The notes below the pieces were generated by a model. The model was not told where the DNA came from and ran no database searches. It saw only the letters and a program-made list of their open reading frames with translations. A stretch of 64,000 bases of DNA from Cytophagaceae bacterium ABcell3. GTDB lineage: Bacteria > Bacteroidota > Bacteroidia > Cytophagales > Cytophagaceae. The stretch covers positions 4,753,001 to 4,817,000 of the forward strand of contig CP133159.1 in assembly GCA_030913385.1 (NCBI GenBank), in the 5' to 3' direction. Position 1 is the first letter of the stretch, and every line of letters starts with the position of its first letter. Made by a program: the position numbers and the translations under genes. Shown here one piece after another: positions 20,326 through 29,600 of the stretch.

Positions 20326-20898
20326 CTAGTTATTTATTATTTTAACGTTTGTCAGATTAATTTTTACTTTTTCTTTCTTCATCTTATCCTTTACTTTATG
20401 ACTAAAAATTAATTCCATATTTTTCTTATCTAGACTATCAATTTTAGCCTCCATATAAGGGCCAACTTTATAAAGATAGTATTCTTCTGGAATATCCTCT
20501 GTTCCAGTTGATATGTAGATATTGTCTGAGCAATTACAATATTCAAAATCTAAATCAGATTGTCCATTACATGATTTAATTATTCTTGTATAAAATTCGC
20601 CATTCCAATAAGATATTGTCGTATCAAATGTGTTAATCAGTTCCGCAAATTCATAATCATTAATTGGTTCAACCTGTATTACTTCATATAATTTGTTCTT
20701 AGGTGTTTTATCTGTATACCTTAAGGTTCGCAAATCATTCAATTGAGTTATCATCAAATCAATTACTGAATCCTTTTCTTTATTTTTTGCAATTAAAGAA
20801 TCAACATTAACAGCAAATCCAACTTTTTCTGTTCTTGACTTTTCTTGACATGAAAGAAGAATAAGTGGTATCAGGATGAATGGTAGAATATTTTTCAT
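20326..20898 (-). CDS. Putative lipoprotein of unknown function
   Basis: 190 residues. The N-terminus MKNILPFILIPLILLSCQEK has a signal peptide with lipobox LLSC, so the mature protein should be lipid-anchored at Cys17. A short coiled-coil-like stretch follows (KNKEKDSVIDLMITQLNDLR, residues ~35-60). The C-terminal part is beta-rich with several Cys (SCNGQSDLDFEYCNC). No family recognised. I chose ATG 20898 because upstream codons fall inside the attC 7 core. Single-gene cassette; the stop lies immediately beside the right core of attC 6. Confidence 0.7.
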   Translation of the reverse strand: MKNILPFILIPLILLSCQEKSRTEKVGFAVNVDSLIAKNKEKDSVIDLMITQLNDLRTLRYTDKTPKNKLYEVIQVEPINDYEFAELINTFDTTISYWNGEFYTRIIKSCNGQSDLDFEYCNCSDNIYISTGTEDIPEEYYLYKVGPYMEAKIDSLDKKNMELIFSHKVKDKMKKEKVKINLTNVKIINN

Positions 20899-20904
20899 AA
20901 TTGA

Positions 20905-21034
20905 GCACAACGTGAGGGTATGAGAGGCTGCACATTTACGTGGCAGTTACTATCCACATACAGTGAAGTAAATATAAAGAGTAAAGGCCTGAATTACAAC
21001 GCCTCTGTGCAGTCTCTTATACCTAATGTTACCA
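20905..21034 (-). other. attC site 7
   Basis: Left core GCACAACG, right core GTTACCA; arms GGGTATGAGAGGCTGCAC and GTGCAGTCTCTTATACC are complementary. 130 bp. Confidence 0.8.
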
Positions 21035-21087
21035 CACGTTTCTATTTATATTTTCATTTATAGTATCTTGCTTCCATTTTTTATCAG

Positions 21088-21516
21088 TTATCTTTTTAAA
21101 TTTTGATTATGAGTTTTCAATACATATTTGAGAGTTATTAATCCAAAATATGCGAAAAGACCCATAATTATTATAACAGGTGAAACTAACAAAGTAGGCA
21201 ACAATCCGCTTTTTATTGCTGTAAAAAACATTCCGATTGATAGGATTATCGAAGCTCCTACTGGAGGAATTGCAAATAGGGCAAATAATAATTGATATTT
21301 AGTCTGAAATCTCTTATTTGTTAAAGAATATTTTTCATAGGAGTATATAATAAGAAATAGTATTACTGAAAATCCAAGGACAGCATATATTGATAATGAA
21401 TCAGATTTTCTATGTCCGGAAGCTAGTATTAAAAAATCAACCAATAGGTATAAAAGGACAAATCCAAAAGATCCATACTGAAATATTAAAAAGGAAATTT
21501 TCGTTGATTTATCCAT
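21088..21516 (-). CDS. Small integral membrane protein, unknown function
   Basis: 142 residues with four predicted membrane helices (about residues 13-32, 43-60, 73-95 and 105-128), joined by short charged loops (SYEKYSLTNKRFQTKYQ). No signal peptide cleavage site and no catalytic motif. No family recognised. Sole gene of its cassette; its ATG lies about 25 bp from the intron-split attC 8, and the stop about 54 bp before attC 7. Confidence 0.6.
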   Translation of the reverse strand: MDKSTKISFLIFQYGSFGFVLLYLLVDFLILASGHRKSDSLSIYAVLGFSVILFLIIYSYEKYSLTNKRFQTKYQLLFALFAIPPVGASIILSIGMFFTAIKSGLLPTLLVSPVIIIMGLFAYFGLITLKYVLKTHNQNLKR

Positions 21517-21546
21517 GTCAGATTGTGGTTGTTTTAATGTGTGCTA

Positions 21547-23483
21547 GTCGAGTCACCCCGGGGAGTTTCACCCCAAGGTTCTCACAGAACCGTACGTGAA
21601 AGTCTCCCTTCATACGGCTCTTCCTGTTCAGTCACAAATGTATTGCTACTTTTGGATATACCAATTTCCAGTGTGCGAATAAGTCTGGTTTTGCTTTATA
21701 CTTTTCCCTGAGCCATCTGTTAGCAGAGCGCTTGTACAACCCCTTCTCCCATTTCACCCACTTCAATAATCTGTTGTTTAGTTCGTACCATATCCTGCGG
21801 GTGTGGTTTGACCATTTATAGCAATAATAATTAATTACTCCCCTGATTACAGGATTCAGTTCACGGGCAAGTTCTTCAAGGCTTTTACGCCACTTATGAA
21901 TTTTCTTTCTCCTGAACTTTTCCAGCACACTGATTACGGATTTATGGCTGATATGGAATCGTGGCATTAAACGCAGACCTGACTTCAGTCTTGTCCATTC
22001 CGGACGAAAGGTGAAGCCCAGAAAATCAAAGCTCCGGCAATACTTATTTTCAGATTCCCCCCGAAGGTTTATTATTTTAGATTTCTCCTTGTTCAGTTCC
22101 AGCTTACAGGCTGACATGCGTCTCTGAATCTTGTCACGCATGTATAGAGCCTGACTTTCTGATTTGCAATGCACCACTATGTCATCAGCATACCTCTCAA
22201 ACGGTTTTCGCGGATGGTATTTCTCCATCCACTTGTCAAAGCATACATGCAGAAAGATATTGGCCAGTAAAGGGCTAATTACTCCACCCTGAGGTGTTCC
22301 ACTTGTCCTGTCTATATAGCATCCATCCCCTTGTATGATCCCTGCCTCTAACCATCTTTTCACATACAACAGAACCCACTTATCCTGGCAGTAATGCTCA
22401 ACTGCCTTTAGGAGCATGTCATGATCAATTGTATCAAAGAAGCTTTTGATATCGAGGTCTATTGCCCATTCGTGGTTAAAGACATTGGCCCATGCCTGAT
22501 TTACCGCCTGATGGCAGTTTCTACCTGGACGATACCCAAAGGAGCTGTTGTGAAACTGAGGTTCCATGATCCGCTCAAGATGGGTTTTTACTACTTCCTG
22601 AGCTATACGATCTAAAATGGTGGGGATTCCTAATTTGCGTACCCCGCCTGACTTTTTCTTAATCGCTGATTCTCTGACGGGCATTGGAAAGTAACTGCCT
22701 GAGCTCAGCCTGTTCCATAGTTTATAGATCTGAGGCTGTAGATCTTTATCTAACATATCCCAGTCCATTTTATCTATGCCATGGCTGCCTTTGTTGGCTC
22801 TTACTTTCTTATATGCACGCCACACCATGATTCTGGTTATTGGCTGTGACTTTGTCTCGTAATAGTCAATCATCCCATTCTTAATGGTTGTTAATAATTC
22901 TAAGACTAAACAGGCTAAGCCCTTCGCTCCACTCCCATTACAGGAGCTTCATCACTACTACGACTTAGTCCGCCACCGCTGTTTCATGCTATCCTTGCAT
23001 GTCTGCTTCCCTGTTAGGGTTCACAGAGCAACAGCGACTTCTCTTGTTCCATACAAATGCCTGTACTGAGTTCTTGCCAGCTTTGCCCCGGGTGTTATGC
23101 AATCAGTAATCAGAGCGCCCATTGCACTTATAACAGGTACAAACGTACTTACCTGCTTTCAACACCGTTTCTTTTACATTACGAGACGTAATTTAACCGC
23201 TGGTTTAATCTATTCAACTCCTCAGTCCGCACCTACGGGAATCATAGCTCCCGTTTTTCCTTATCGTTCACCACAAAGGAAGTTTCCGCCCAATGCAGCA
23301 TAAGGTGGTTTGCAAACTGTTTCTGACAACCGTCTGCGGAAGGCCTATTCATTTCTTGATTCATTGCTTCTTTGGCCGGTTCAGTTCGCTCGACCTCCTT
23401 CTGAAACACAATGTCCTGAAATGTCTTCCATCATTTGTACAGCACTCTCCTTTTGTTTTAGTGTCAGGAGATTCAAGACACAC
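21547..23483 (-). mobile_element. Group IIC-like intron copy 1 (1937 bp), inserted in attC 8
   Basis: On the minus strand it starts GTGTGTCTTGAATC and ends GTGACTCGAC. The 5' ribozyme part (domains I-III, 22874-23483) precedes the RT gene in domain IV. Domain V is the GAGCCGTATGAAGGGAGAC ... GTACGGTTCTGTG hairpin at about 21585-21622. Two further copies have the same 1937-bp length and identical encoded RT (50550-52486 and 56978-58914), indicating recent spread. Short plus-strand frames within are shadows of the ribozyme. RT without an endonuclease domain, attC insertion and size fit class IIC. Confidence 0.9.
21632..22873 (-). CDS. ltrA: Group II intron reverse transcriptase/maturase
   Basis: 413 residues. 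RT motifs in order: IPTILDRIAQEVVKTHLERI (RT2a/3 region), DLDIKSFFDTIDHDML (catalytic Asp), GTPQGGVISPLLANI, and the active-site RYADDIVVH. A maturase/X domain lies at ~300-370 (RKKIHKWRKSLEELARELNP) and a short basic C-terminus follows, with no HNH endonuclease domain. It assists splicing and reverse-transcribes the intron into new DNA sites. Located in intron domain IV. Encoded protein identical to those of the copies at 50635 and 57063. Confidence 0.93.
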   Translation of the reverse strand: MIDYYETKSQPITRIMVWRAYKKVRANKGSHGIDKMDWDMLDKDLQPQIYKLWNRLSSGSYFPMPVRESAIKKKSGGVRKLGIPTILDRIAQEVVKTHLERIMEPQFHNSSFGYRPGRNCHQAVNQAWANVFNHEWAIDLDIKSFFDTIDHDMLLKAVEHYCQDKWVLLYVKRWLEAGIIQGDGCYIDRTSGTPQGGVISPLLANIFLHVCFDKWMEKYHPRKPFERYADDIVVHCKSESQALYMRDKIQRRMSACKLELNKEKSKIINLRGESENKYCRSFDFLGFTFRPEWTRLKSGLRLMPRFHISHKSVISVLEKFRRKKIHKWRKSLEELARELNPVIRGVINYYCYKWSNHTRRIWYELNNRLLKWVKWEKGLYKRSANRWLREKYKAKPDLFAHWKLVYPKVAIHL

Positions 23484-23620
23484 ACGTTTAGTATAAAAAA
23501 TGGGCAGCGGATTAAATACGATAAAGTATCCCCCGAATCCAATATATGAAAAAGAGCAGAAAGTTCTAATAGCACTGAACCCGCTGCTCTTTTTTATACA
23601 TTGTTATGCCCTTGTGCATT

Positions 23621-23773
23621 TCATTTTTCAAGGTCTCTGGCTTTTATTTTCACAATTTTGCCATCCTTAGAAAAAACCAGTTCTTTATCCTCTTTGCTTT
23701 TTGAACTTACCAGTCTTTTAAAGCTTAGTTCCAGTCCTGAAATTATTTTTTCTCTTAATTCTTTATTGTCCAT
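23621..23773 (-). CDS. Small protein (50 aa) coupled to the zeta-like kinase
   Basis: ATG 23773 overlaps the last 11 bases of the kinase gene. The 50-residue product (MDNKELREKIISGLELSFKR ... KIKARDLEK) is strongly charged, probably helical, and ends just before the right core of attC 8. Translational coupling to a kinase-like toxin suggests an antitoxin or partner, but this is inference; no family recognised. Confidence 0.65.
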   Translation of the reverse strand: MDNKELREKIISGLELSFKRLVSSKSKEDKELVFSKDGKIVKIKARDLEK

Positions 23774-24341
23774 TTGAAATTTCAATTATTCTGTTCCAAA
23801 TATTTTTATCATGAATTATCATATTCTCTCCTTGTTGTCCTTCAGCAACTGTTAGAAATGGATTCTCTGAATTATCTATAACCAGCCAGTTGCCCACTAC
23901 AGGAATAAACAGGTTAATCAGATTTTTAATACCTTTGTTATACCTTCTCCTTATAACTTGCTCAGGAATATTATGTCCTCCCTCTCTAACCCGTTCTTTT
24001 ACTCTTTCTATTGCAAGTTCCTGAGAGTTGAGCCAAAAGTACAACAAGGTCACCTCATATCCACTTTCTTTTGCCCGTTTTACAGTATTAACGTAACTTC
24101 TGGTAGATAAAGTTGTCTCAAAGGCAAAATCAGCTTTAATTCTCAATAAATCTTCAATTCTTTCCAACATTATCCTTCCGGCCTCTAAAGAAACTTTTTC
24201 CGGCTGGAAAGGGGAAAGTCCTTTTGCAATTTCATCTGCATTTACAAATTCCTTACAATTAAGTATTTCAGGAAGTATATTATAGGAAGCAGTTGTTTTT
24301 CCTGCTCCGTTACATCCAGAAATTATATAAAGATTTGGCAT
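23763..24341 (-). CDS. Zeta-toxin-like P-loop kinase
   Basis: 192 residues. The Walker A motif SGCNGAGKTT lies at residues 8-17; FVNADEIAKGLSPF and FAFETTLSTRSYVNT fit the zeta-toxin/AAA_33 substrate-binding pattern (Asp in NADE, Glu in FETT). RVREGGHNIPEQVIRRRYNK supplies lid arginines. Zeta toxins phosphorylate UDP-N-acetylglucosamine or related substrates; related chromosomal kinases may act on other nucleotides. The overlapping 50-residue downstream gene could be its partner. The pair forms one cassette; the kinase start is about 44 bp from attC 9. Confidence 0.8.
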   Translation of the reverse strand: MPNLYIISGCNGAGKTTASYNILPEILNCKEFVNADEIAKGLSPFQPEKVSLEAGRIMLERIEDLLRIKADFAFETTLSTRSYVNTVKRAKESGYEVTLLYFWLNSQELAIERVKERVREGGHNIPEQVIRRRYNKGIKNLINLFIPVVGNWLVIDNSENPFLTVAEGQQGENMIIHDKNIWNRIIEISNGQ

Positions 24342-24384
24342 TCAGCTGTTATTTTTGACTAAAGTACGATTTTTTCTGCATAGG

Positions 24385-24549
24385 GCATAACGGTTATGGT
24401 TGTAGACGGTGCAGGACTTGAATGAGCATTACTATCCTCCTACACAAAAGCCAGCACGCCTTATAAAAACAATAAAAAAGTGCGAGTTTTAAAGCTTCAC
24501 ACTCGACTATTCCACTACACCCTGCACTGGCTACAACCTATTGTTAGGC
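24385..24549 (-). other. attC site 9
   Basis: Left core GCATAACG, right core GTTAGGC (perfect GTTRRRY). Arms GGTTGTAGACGGTGCAGG and CCTGCACTGGCTACAACC pair with a single bulge, the classical attC asymmetry. One of the longest sites here (165 bp). Confidence 0.9.
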
Positions 24550-24578
24550 GTTCGGCTCTTATAATTTCACCATTTTAC

Positions 24579-25154
24579 TTATGGAAGTAACCAAAATCGC
24601 CATCCATTCCAATATTGCTTGTAGTAATAATTAAATTCTTTATACTCAACATTTGGTTCAAGTCCGATTTTAATTAGTTCGTTTTTATAATCATCTATTA
24701 GCTCAAATGTTCTCACTTTATTTTTATCCAAGTCATAGAGGAAGTATCCACCATTATAATTTTCATAATGGCTTCCAGTAATTCCGTAAACAAAGTCGTC
24801 CGTAATATAAAATTTATTAATATCCAAAGCATAAACTCCGTTCTCTACATCTTGAATATAAGCTTGAATCCCATCTATTTCTTGAATGCTCCTAAAGTGG
24901 CCTATTGGAATTCTTGCACTGTCCCCAAATCCGTGCTTTCCAAAGTGCGAAAACATGAACCAAAAAAGTCCTCCAGAAATAATGAAACCACTTATAAACC
25001 AAAATTTAAATTTCTTCCTTGTAATTCTATCGAACCAGCTGTTTGGTTGAAATTTGGCAATCAATTTAAATATCAAAAGAGTTAAGGTTGCATATATAAT
25101 TGCAAGGATGGTAATCTTGAAAAGTGTAATTATTAAATGAATTAATGATACCAT
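24579..25154 (-). CDS. Membrane-anchored protein of unknown function
   Basis: 191 residues from ATG 25154; upstream codons are inside attC 10, so the longer frame was rejected. Two membrane helices lie at about residues 5-28 (IHLIITLFKITILAIIYATL) and 50-70 (FWFISGFIISGGLFWFMFSHF). A soluble C-terminal domain of about 115 residues is rich in Tyr/Asp (YENYNGGYFLYDLDKNKVRT) with no catalytic motif seen. No family recognised. Sole gene of its cassette. Confidence 0.7.
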   Translation of the reverse strand: MVSLIHLIITLFKITILAIIYATLTLLIFKLIAKFQPNSWFDRITRKKFKFWFISGFIISGGLFWFMFSHFGKHGFGDSARIPIGHFRSIQEIDGIQAYIQDVENGVYALDINKFYITDDFVYGITGSHYENYNGGYFLYDLDKNKVRTFELIDDYKNELIKIGLEPNVEYKEFNYYYKQYWNGWRFWLLP

Positions 25155-25180
25155 ATTTGTTGTACCTTTTATAAGCTGAC

Positions 25181-25310
25181 GCCTAACGGTAAATTGTATG
25201 GGGCGTAGCGGATTACGGAGTGATTTCCCGTCATACCGCACCAAAGTTGATGCGAGAAACGACCTTGAAGTTAGCACTTTATCCGCTATGACCTATACAA
25301 AATGTTAGCC
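25181..25310 (-). other. attC site 10
   Basis: Left core GCCTAACG and right core GTTAGCC, both close to the integron consensus. Arms around TGTATGGGGCGTAGCGGAT and ATCCGCTATGACCTATACA are complementary. 130 bp. Confidence 0.9.
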
Positions 25311-25313
25311 ACC

Positions 25314-26648
25314 TTATTTCCTTATTTCATATTCTTCAAACACACTATTCCATTTATTATCAATGTTTTTTGTAATCAAAATGCTTTCTTCATTCGCTAC
25401 TTTCTGTCCTTCTTTTTTGTTAAAGGATAAAAAGTTAAAACTTCCCTGAATAAAGAATTCGTCATCTTTAATTACTAGTTTTCTGTGTGTCCCAGTCATT
25501 TGATAATTTCCTATGCTTTCAAAATGTGTCGGCAAATGAATTAGATTAAATCCTTTATGTTCTCTTTGTAAACGTTCCATTTCTTTTTCTGCTTTTCGAT
25601 GGTGTTCGTCATTGCCTTCAATGCCGTAGAGAATGTAAATAGTCACTCCATTTGTCAGTGCTTTTTCCATTAAGCCAACATACCTCAGGGTCGCTTGCTT
25701 TATCCAAGGACTTTCAATTAGGATTCTCTTTTTTACCGTTTTTAAAGATTCTTCAAATTTTGCCTGAGTCTCCCAAATAGAAAGGGTTTGAGTTTCAATT
25801 TCTGGTTTTTCAGAAACTTTAAACTCATTTACTAATGTCGTATTTTCATTTTCAATCCTAGCAATTGAAGCTCTCTCAGAATTGGTGAAATCATATAAAA
25901 GGGAAGGGTATCTGTTTGATAAGATTTTAGTTAATCTTCTATCAAGAGAATAGTCTTTATCTGTGTTTCGGATTTCTATTCTCGGTTCTAAATCATTCGC
26001 TTTTCCTGAATTGGGTATGTATTCGATTAAATAAAAATCCTGATATTCTTTTTTATCAAACAGGATATTGGATTTATCAAAGTCAACCAAGTACGCTTTC
26101 CCTTTATTTTCTTTTTTGTAAATGTCAGATATCTGTTCTGATTTATTATTCAGTAGTTCAGGTGATTTTATTCCAAAGTCAAATTCAGGTTGAAGTTTAT
26201 TTTCGGTCTTCTTGTCAGAGAAAAGTCTAAATTCTTTTTGTAGTGCATCGTTGGTAATCGTATCAATTAGAAATTCATACTCTACCTCTTCAAGTACTTT
26301 TAATATGCTATTATCTTTTATAAATTCTTGACCTTGTTCTGTAACCAACCAAACACCCGAAACAAAATCTACAAATCCTCTCTCACGTAAAAAGTACAAT
26401 TCACGTAAAATGAAATCTTCTTTGTGCAAGCCTAGAAAATTAATTATTTGTATTTCTGTATTGCACCCAATCTGAATTGACCTCAATAAAACAGAATAAA
26501 CCTGTTGAATTGATTTCTCGGGAGATTTATTAACAGTTGCATTTATTCTGACTCTGCGAAAAGGGTATGCAAACGGTATTATCTCATTAATTTTATAATC
26601 ATAAGGGCACTGCTTTACTAGCTTTTTATGTATTTCTTTTATATCCAT
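25314..26648 (-). CDS. PLD-family nuclease-like protein, Mokosh MkoB-like
   Basis: 444 residues. The N-terminal ~120 residues look like a winged-helix region (LRSIQIGCNTEIQIINFLGL). The C-terminal third is a phospholipase-D-like domain with one visible HKD motif, THRKLVIKDDEFFIQGSFNF (about residues 386-406), typical of nucleases that dimerise or use a degenerate second motif. The start overlaps the stop of the kinase-helicase gene by one base (TAATG), so the two are translated together. The pair matches the architecture of type I Mokosh anti-phage systems (RNA helicase with STK domain plus PLD protein). Assignment rests on domain order, not on a database search. Confidence 0.8.
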   Translation of the reverse strand: MDIKEIHKKLVKQCPYDYKINEIIPFAYPFRRVRINATVNKSPEKSIQQVYSVLLRSIQIGCNTEIQIINFLGLHKEDFILRELYFLRERGFVDFVSGVWLVTEQGQEFIKDNSILKVLEEVEYEFLIDTITNDALQKEFRLFSDKKTENKLQPEFDFGIKSPELLNNKSEQISDIYKKENKGKAYLVDFDKSNILFDKKEYQDFYLIEYIPNSGKANDLEPRIEIRNTDKDYSLDRRLTKILSNRYPSLLYDFTNSERASIARIENENTTLVNEFKVSEKPEIETQTLSIWETQAKFEESLKTVKKRILIESPWIKQATLRYVGLMEKALTNGVTIYILYGIEGNDEHHRKAEKEMERLQREHKGFNLIHLPTHFESIGNYQMTGTHRKLVIKDDEFFIQGSFNFLSFNKKEGQKVANEESILITKNIDNKWNSVFEEYEIRK

Positions 26649-29600
26649 TAAAATATCTGCTCAATGCTGTTTACAACCCATTCCTTTTTTATCTCTTTCA
26701 AATATTCTTGCAAAGCAACTTTACCATTAATACTTGATTTTGGTGCTTTTGCCTGAACAAGCCAATCATAATTACCAATAATTATCAGCAAACGCTTTTG
26801 TCTTGATAAAGCAACATTAATCCTATTTGCATTTGCTAAGAATCCAAGAGTATTTTGACGACTTCTTGCTAAATCAAAGATTATAATATCCTTTTCAAGC
26901 CCTTGGAACTTATCCACAACTGATACAGCTAAGCGATTATGTATGTCAATATTTTTAAGCTTCTTGTTGTAAAGTTGCCTTCTTATATTATTTCTAATTT
27001 CTTTAAGTTGTGCTGTATAGCCTGTAATGACACCTATGTTGTAATTCCTTATTTTGTCGAATGCATCCAAATTATGAAGCATTTCAGGTATCAGCTTTGC
27101 ACTTTCTCTGTTTCTTGTAGAACCATTACCATCAACTTCGCTTTTGTATGAATTTCCTGTGTTTAAGAATATAATTGAACTGTCAATTTTCAAATCTAAG
27201 TTATGTTCTTTTTCTTGTGGTCGATCTACAGGCTGAATTGGTTCATCTCCATATTGCTCATAGAAACATTTTGATGTTAAAAGGACTTGCTCTTTTGAAC
27301 TTCTTCGACATTCATCTAGTTGGCTTTTAAAGTCACCATCTATTTTTGTTATTATTTGCTCGAACAAGCTTGGCCTGTTAAAATAATCATCCCAACTATC
27401 GTATTCATCTGTTTCAGATTTATACTTTTCTCGAAGCCACTTTTCAACATCTCTATTTGATGTCAGCATCGGCCTTAATTGGCGGTGGTCTCCAACCAAT
27501 ACCGCTCTATTTCCTAAAACTAATGGAATCAAAGCTTCTGCAGTAGTTGCTTTACCACTTTCATCCATTATTACATAATCAAAATCGAAATTATACTTAG
27601 CATATTTCTTTGATGCAATATGATTTGTTGTTGCACCTATGACGCGAATACTATCAATCAGCTTCTGATTTATGCTACTATTTTCATCTAATGAGCTGAT
27701 AGCAACTAACCAGTCATTATATATCTGCTGTTTTTGAAAATACTCAGTCAGGTTAATATTTGCTTCACTTTCTAATGAAGCTATAAATTCACTTTCGGAA
27801 TTTAGTGAGTTTGTAAGGCTTCGGAATTGGCTAATGCGGTCAAGCTGTTTCTCAATCTGTTGTTTCTTTACTTTCCATTGCTTGTTGGATGAAAGGATTT
27901 CAAAAATTGGCAACAATAGAATGTTTTGCTTTTCTAATTGCTTTTTGAACTTATCATTCTGAGGTTTCCAATTTGCTTTTGCCTTTTTCTTTACTTCCTC
28001 TTTCCAACCTTCAATTTTCCTGTCTAAAGTATGCTTTCTTAGATTCTCTTTAGGTTTTCTGACTCCACTTAGACGAACAATTGGGATTTCCTTTTCTAAA
28101 AGATTATCCAAAACATTATCAACCGCATCATTGGTTTGAGAAGTTATCAGAATTTTTGCATCTGTTTTTTTTTCGATAATTTGATAAACAATTTCGGTAA
28201 TTACGGTTGTTTTACCTGTTCCAGGTGGACCTTGAATTACTGTTAATGGCTCTCGGTGAATAGCATTTATAATAGCTTGTTGCTGATTATAGCTATAAAG
28301 AAAACCATTACCTTTTTCGTCAGTCTGATAGATTTTTTCTAATTCGTATATGTCAAGGTTCTTACCTTGTAAGCTAGTCGGATTGAATAAGTAGTGGATT
28401 AAATCTCTGTTTTGAACCTCGTTAAATTCAACCTTTCTTATTGCCTCTAATTGACGTTTCTTTTCTTCTTCCTGTTTGCTAGTGTTTTGAAATATGTAAC
28501 CGTTTTTGGGGATTTTATCAAAGTCTAACCTTTCACAGTCTTTGAATTTCAATATTCTTTCTTTGGTATTGAAATCAAAAGCAATTCCCGAAAACCTCAT
28601 AGGGACTTTCATTTGTTTTTTATCGGCTGTTTCGCTGATGATATATTCAAATTCTTCTGGGTTTGGAGGAGTTGCTTTATCAATATGATTAAAGATAAAT
28701 CCGTTGGATGAGTATTTCTCATTTTCTTGAATTTTAAATGAGATTCCATAGTTACCTTTTTTGTCAAAACTCGAAAAACGCAGTTTTAAAGAATTCTTTT
28801 CAATTACTTTTAGTTCTTGATTCAACAAATCCTTAAAGAATTGAAGTTCTTTTGATATTTCTCTCTTTCCCGATTTGTAACTTCCTTCGTGTTGCTTTTC
28901 CTTCTGAATCTTTTGGAGAATTGGTGTTAAGTTGAATTTCTCATTTAAGTAACAATCCGTTTTAAAAACAACTGGCAAACCTAATTTTTGTCCAAATCTC
29001 TGAACACGAGAATACTTTTCCTCATTTTCAGTTTTGTGAGAATAATTTCGGATAAGTAATTTTTGTTCTTCAATTATCCATAAGCAATGGATTGAAAAGC
29101 TTTTTGTATTTATATCTAGCAGAACATTTCCGCCTGTTTTAGGCGACACATCAAATATTGGAAGAAAGCTTTCTTCTCCAACATATTCATTATTCAACTC
29201 ATCAATTAGCTCGATACTACTGTAATCTGAAAATGCGATGTGAATAATATTCTGATTATCAAAAGAAGTTTCACTATTAACTTTTGATATGCTTTCAATT
29301 AAAAAGTTGTAGTTAGTTCTTTCAGATGGTATTTGTTTACAGCAATTATTTACAAGTTCTTCAATAATATTATGTTCTTTTATTTTCTTGCTTTCAAAAT
29401 ACCACTCAACAACTTTTCCAATTGAAAAAATGTCTGATTGATGAGCAAACCCTTTGGGTATCTCACGATTCCATTTTTCAGGAGCAGCAAATTCTTTTGC
29501 AAATACTTCTAACTCTTGTTCTTGACTAAGTGTGTTGGCTATGTCTGAAATCCCAAAATCAATCAAGTAAAAATCGTTACTGTCATCTACAAGAATGTTT

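Larger units (their letters stand above)
21541..23609 (-). other. attC site 8, split by a group II intron
   Basis: Excising 21547-23483 gives core GTGCTA+ACG, arms TATAAAAAATGGGCAGCGG and CCGCTGCTCTTTTTTATA, and right core GTTATGC. The intron sits inside the R' core itself. The arms belong to the same attC family as sites 25 and 32, the other two hosts of this intron. Confidence 0.85.

Noticed and set aside
21632-22873. Retron or DGR reverse transcriptase
   Set aside because: The RT is framed by canonical group II intron ends and a domain V hairpin, repeated with identical boundaries at three attC sites.
22884-23549. Plus-strand frames repeated in the intron 5' regions (also at 51887-52519 and 58315-59091)
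   Set aside because: They coincide with intron domains I-III on the opposite strand and repeat only because the intron is repeated.
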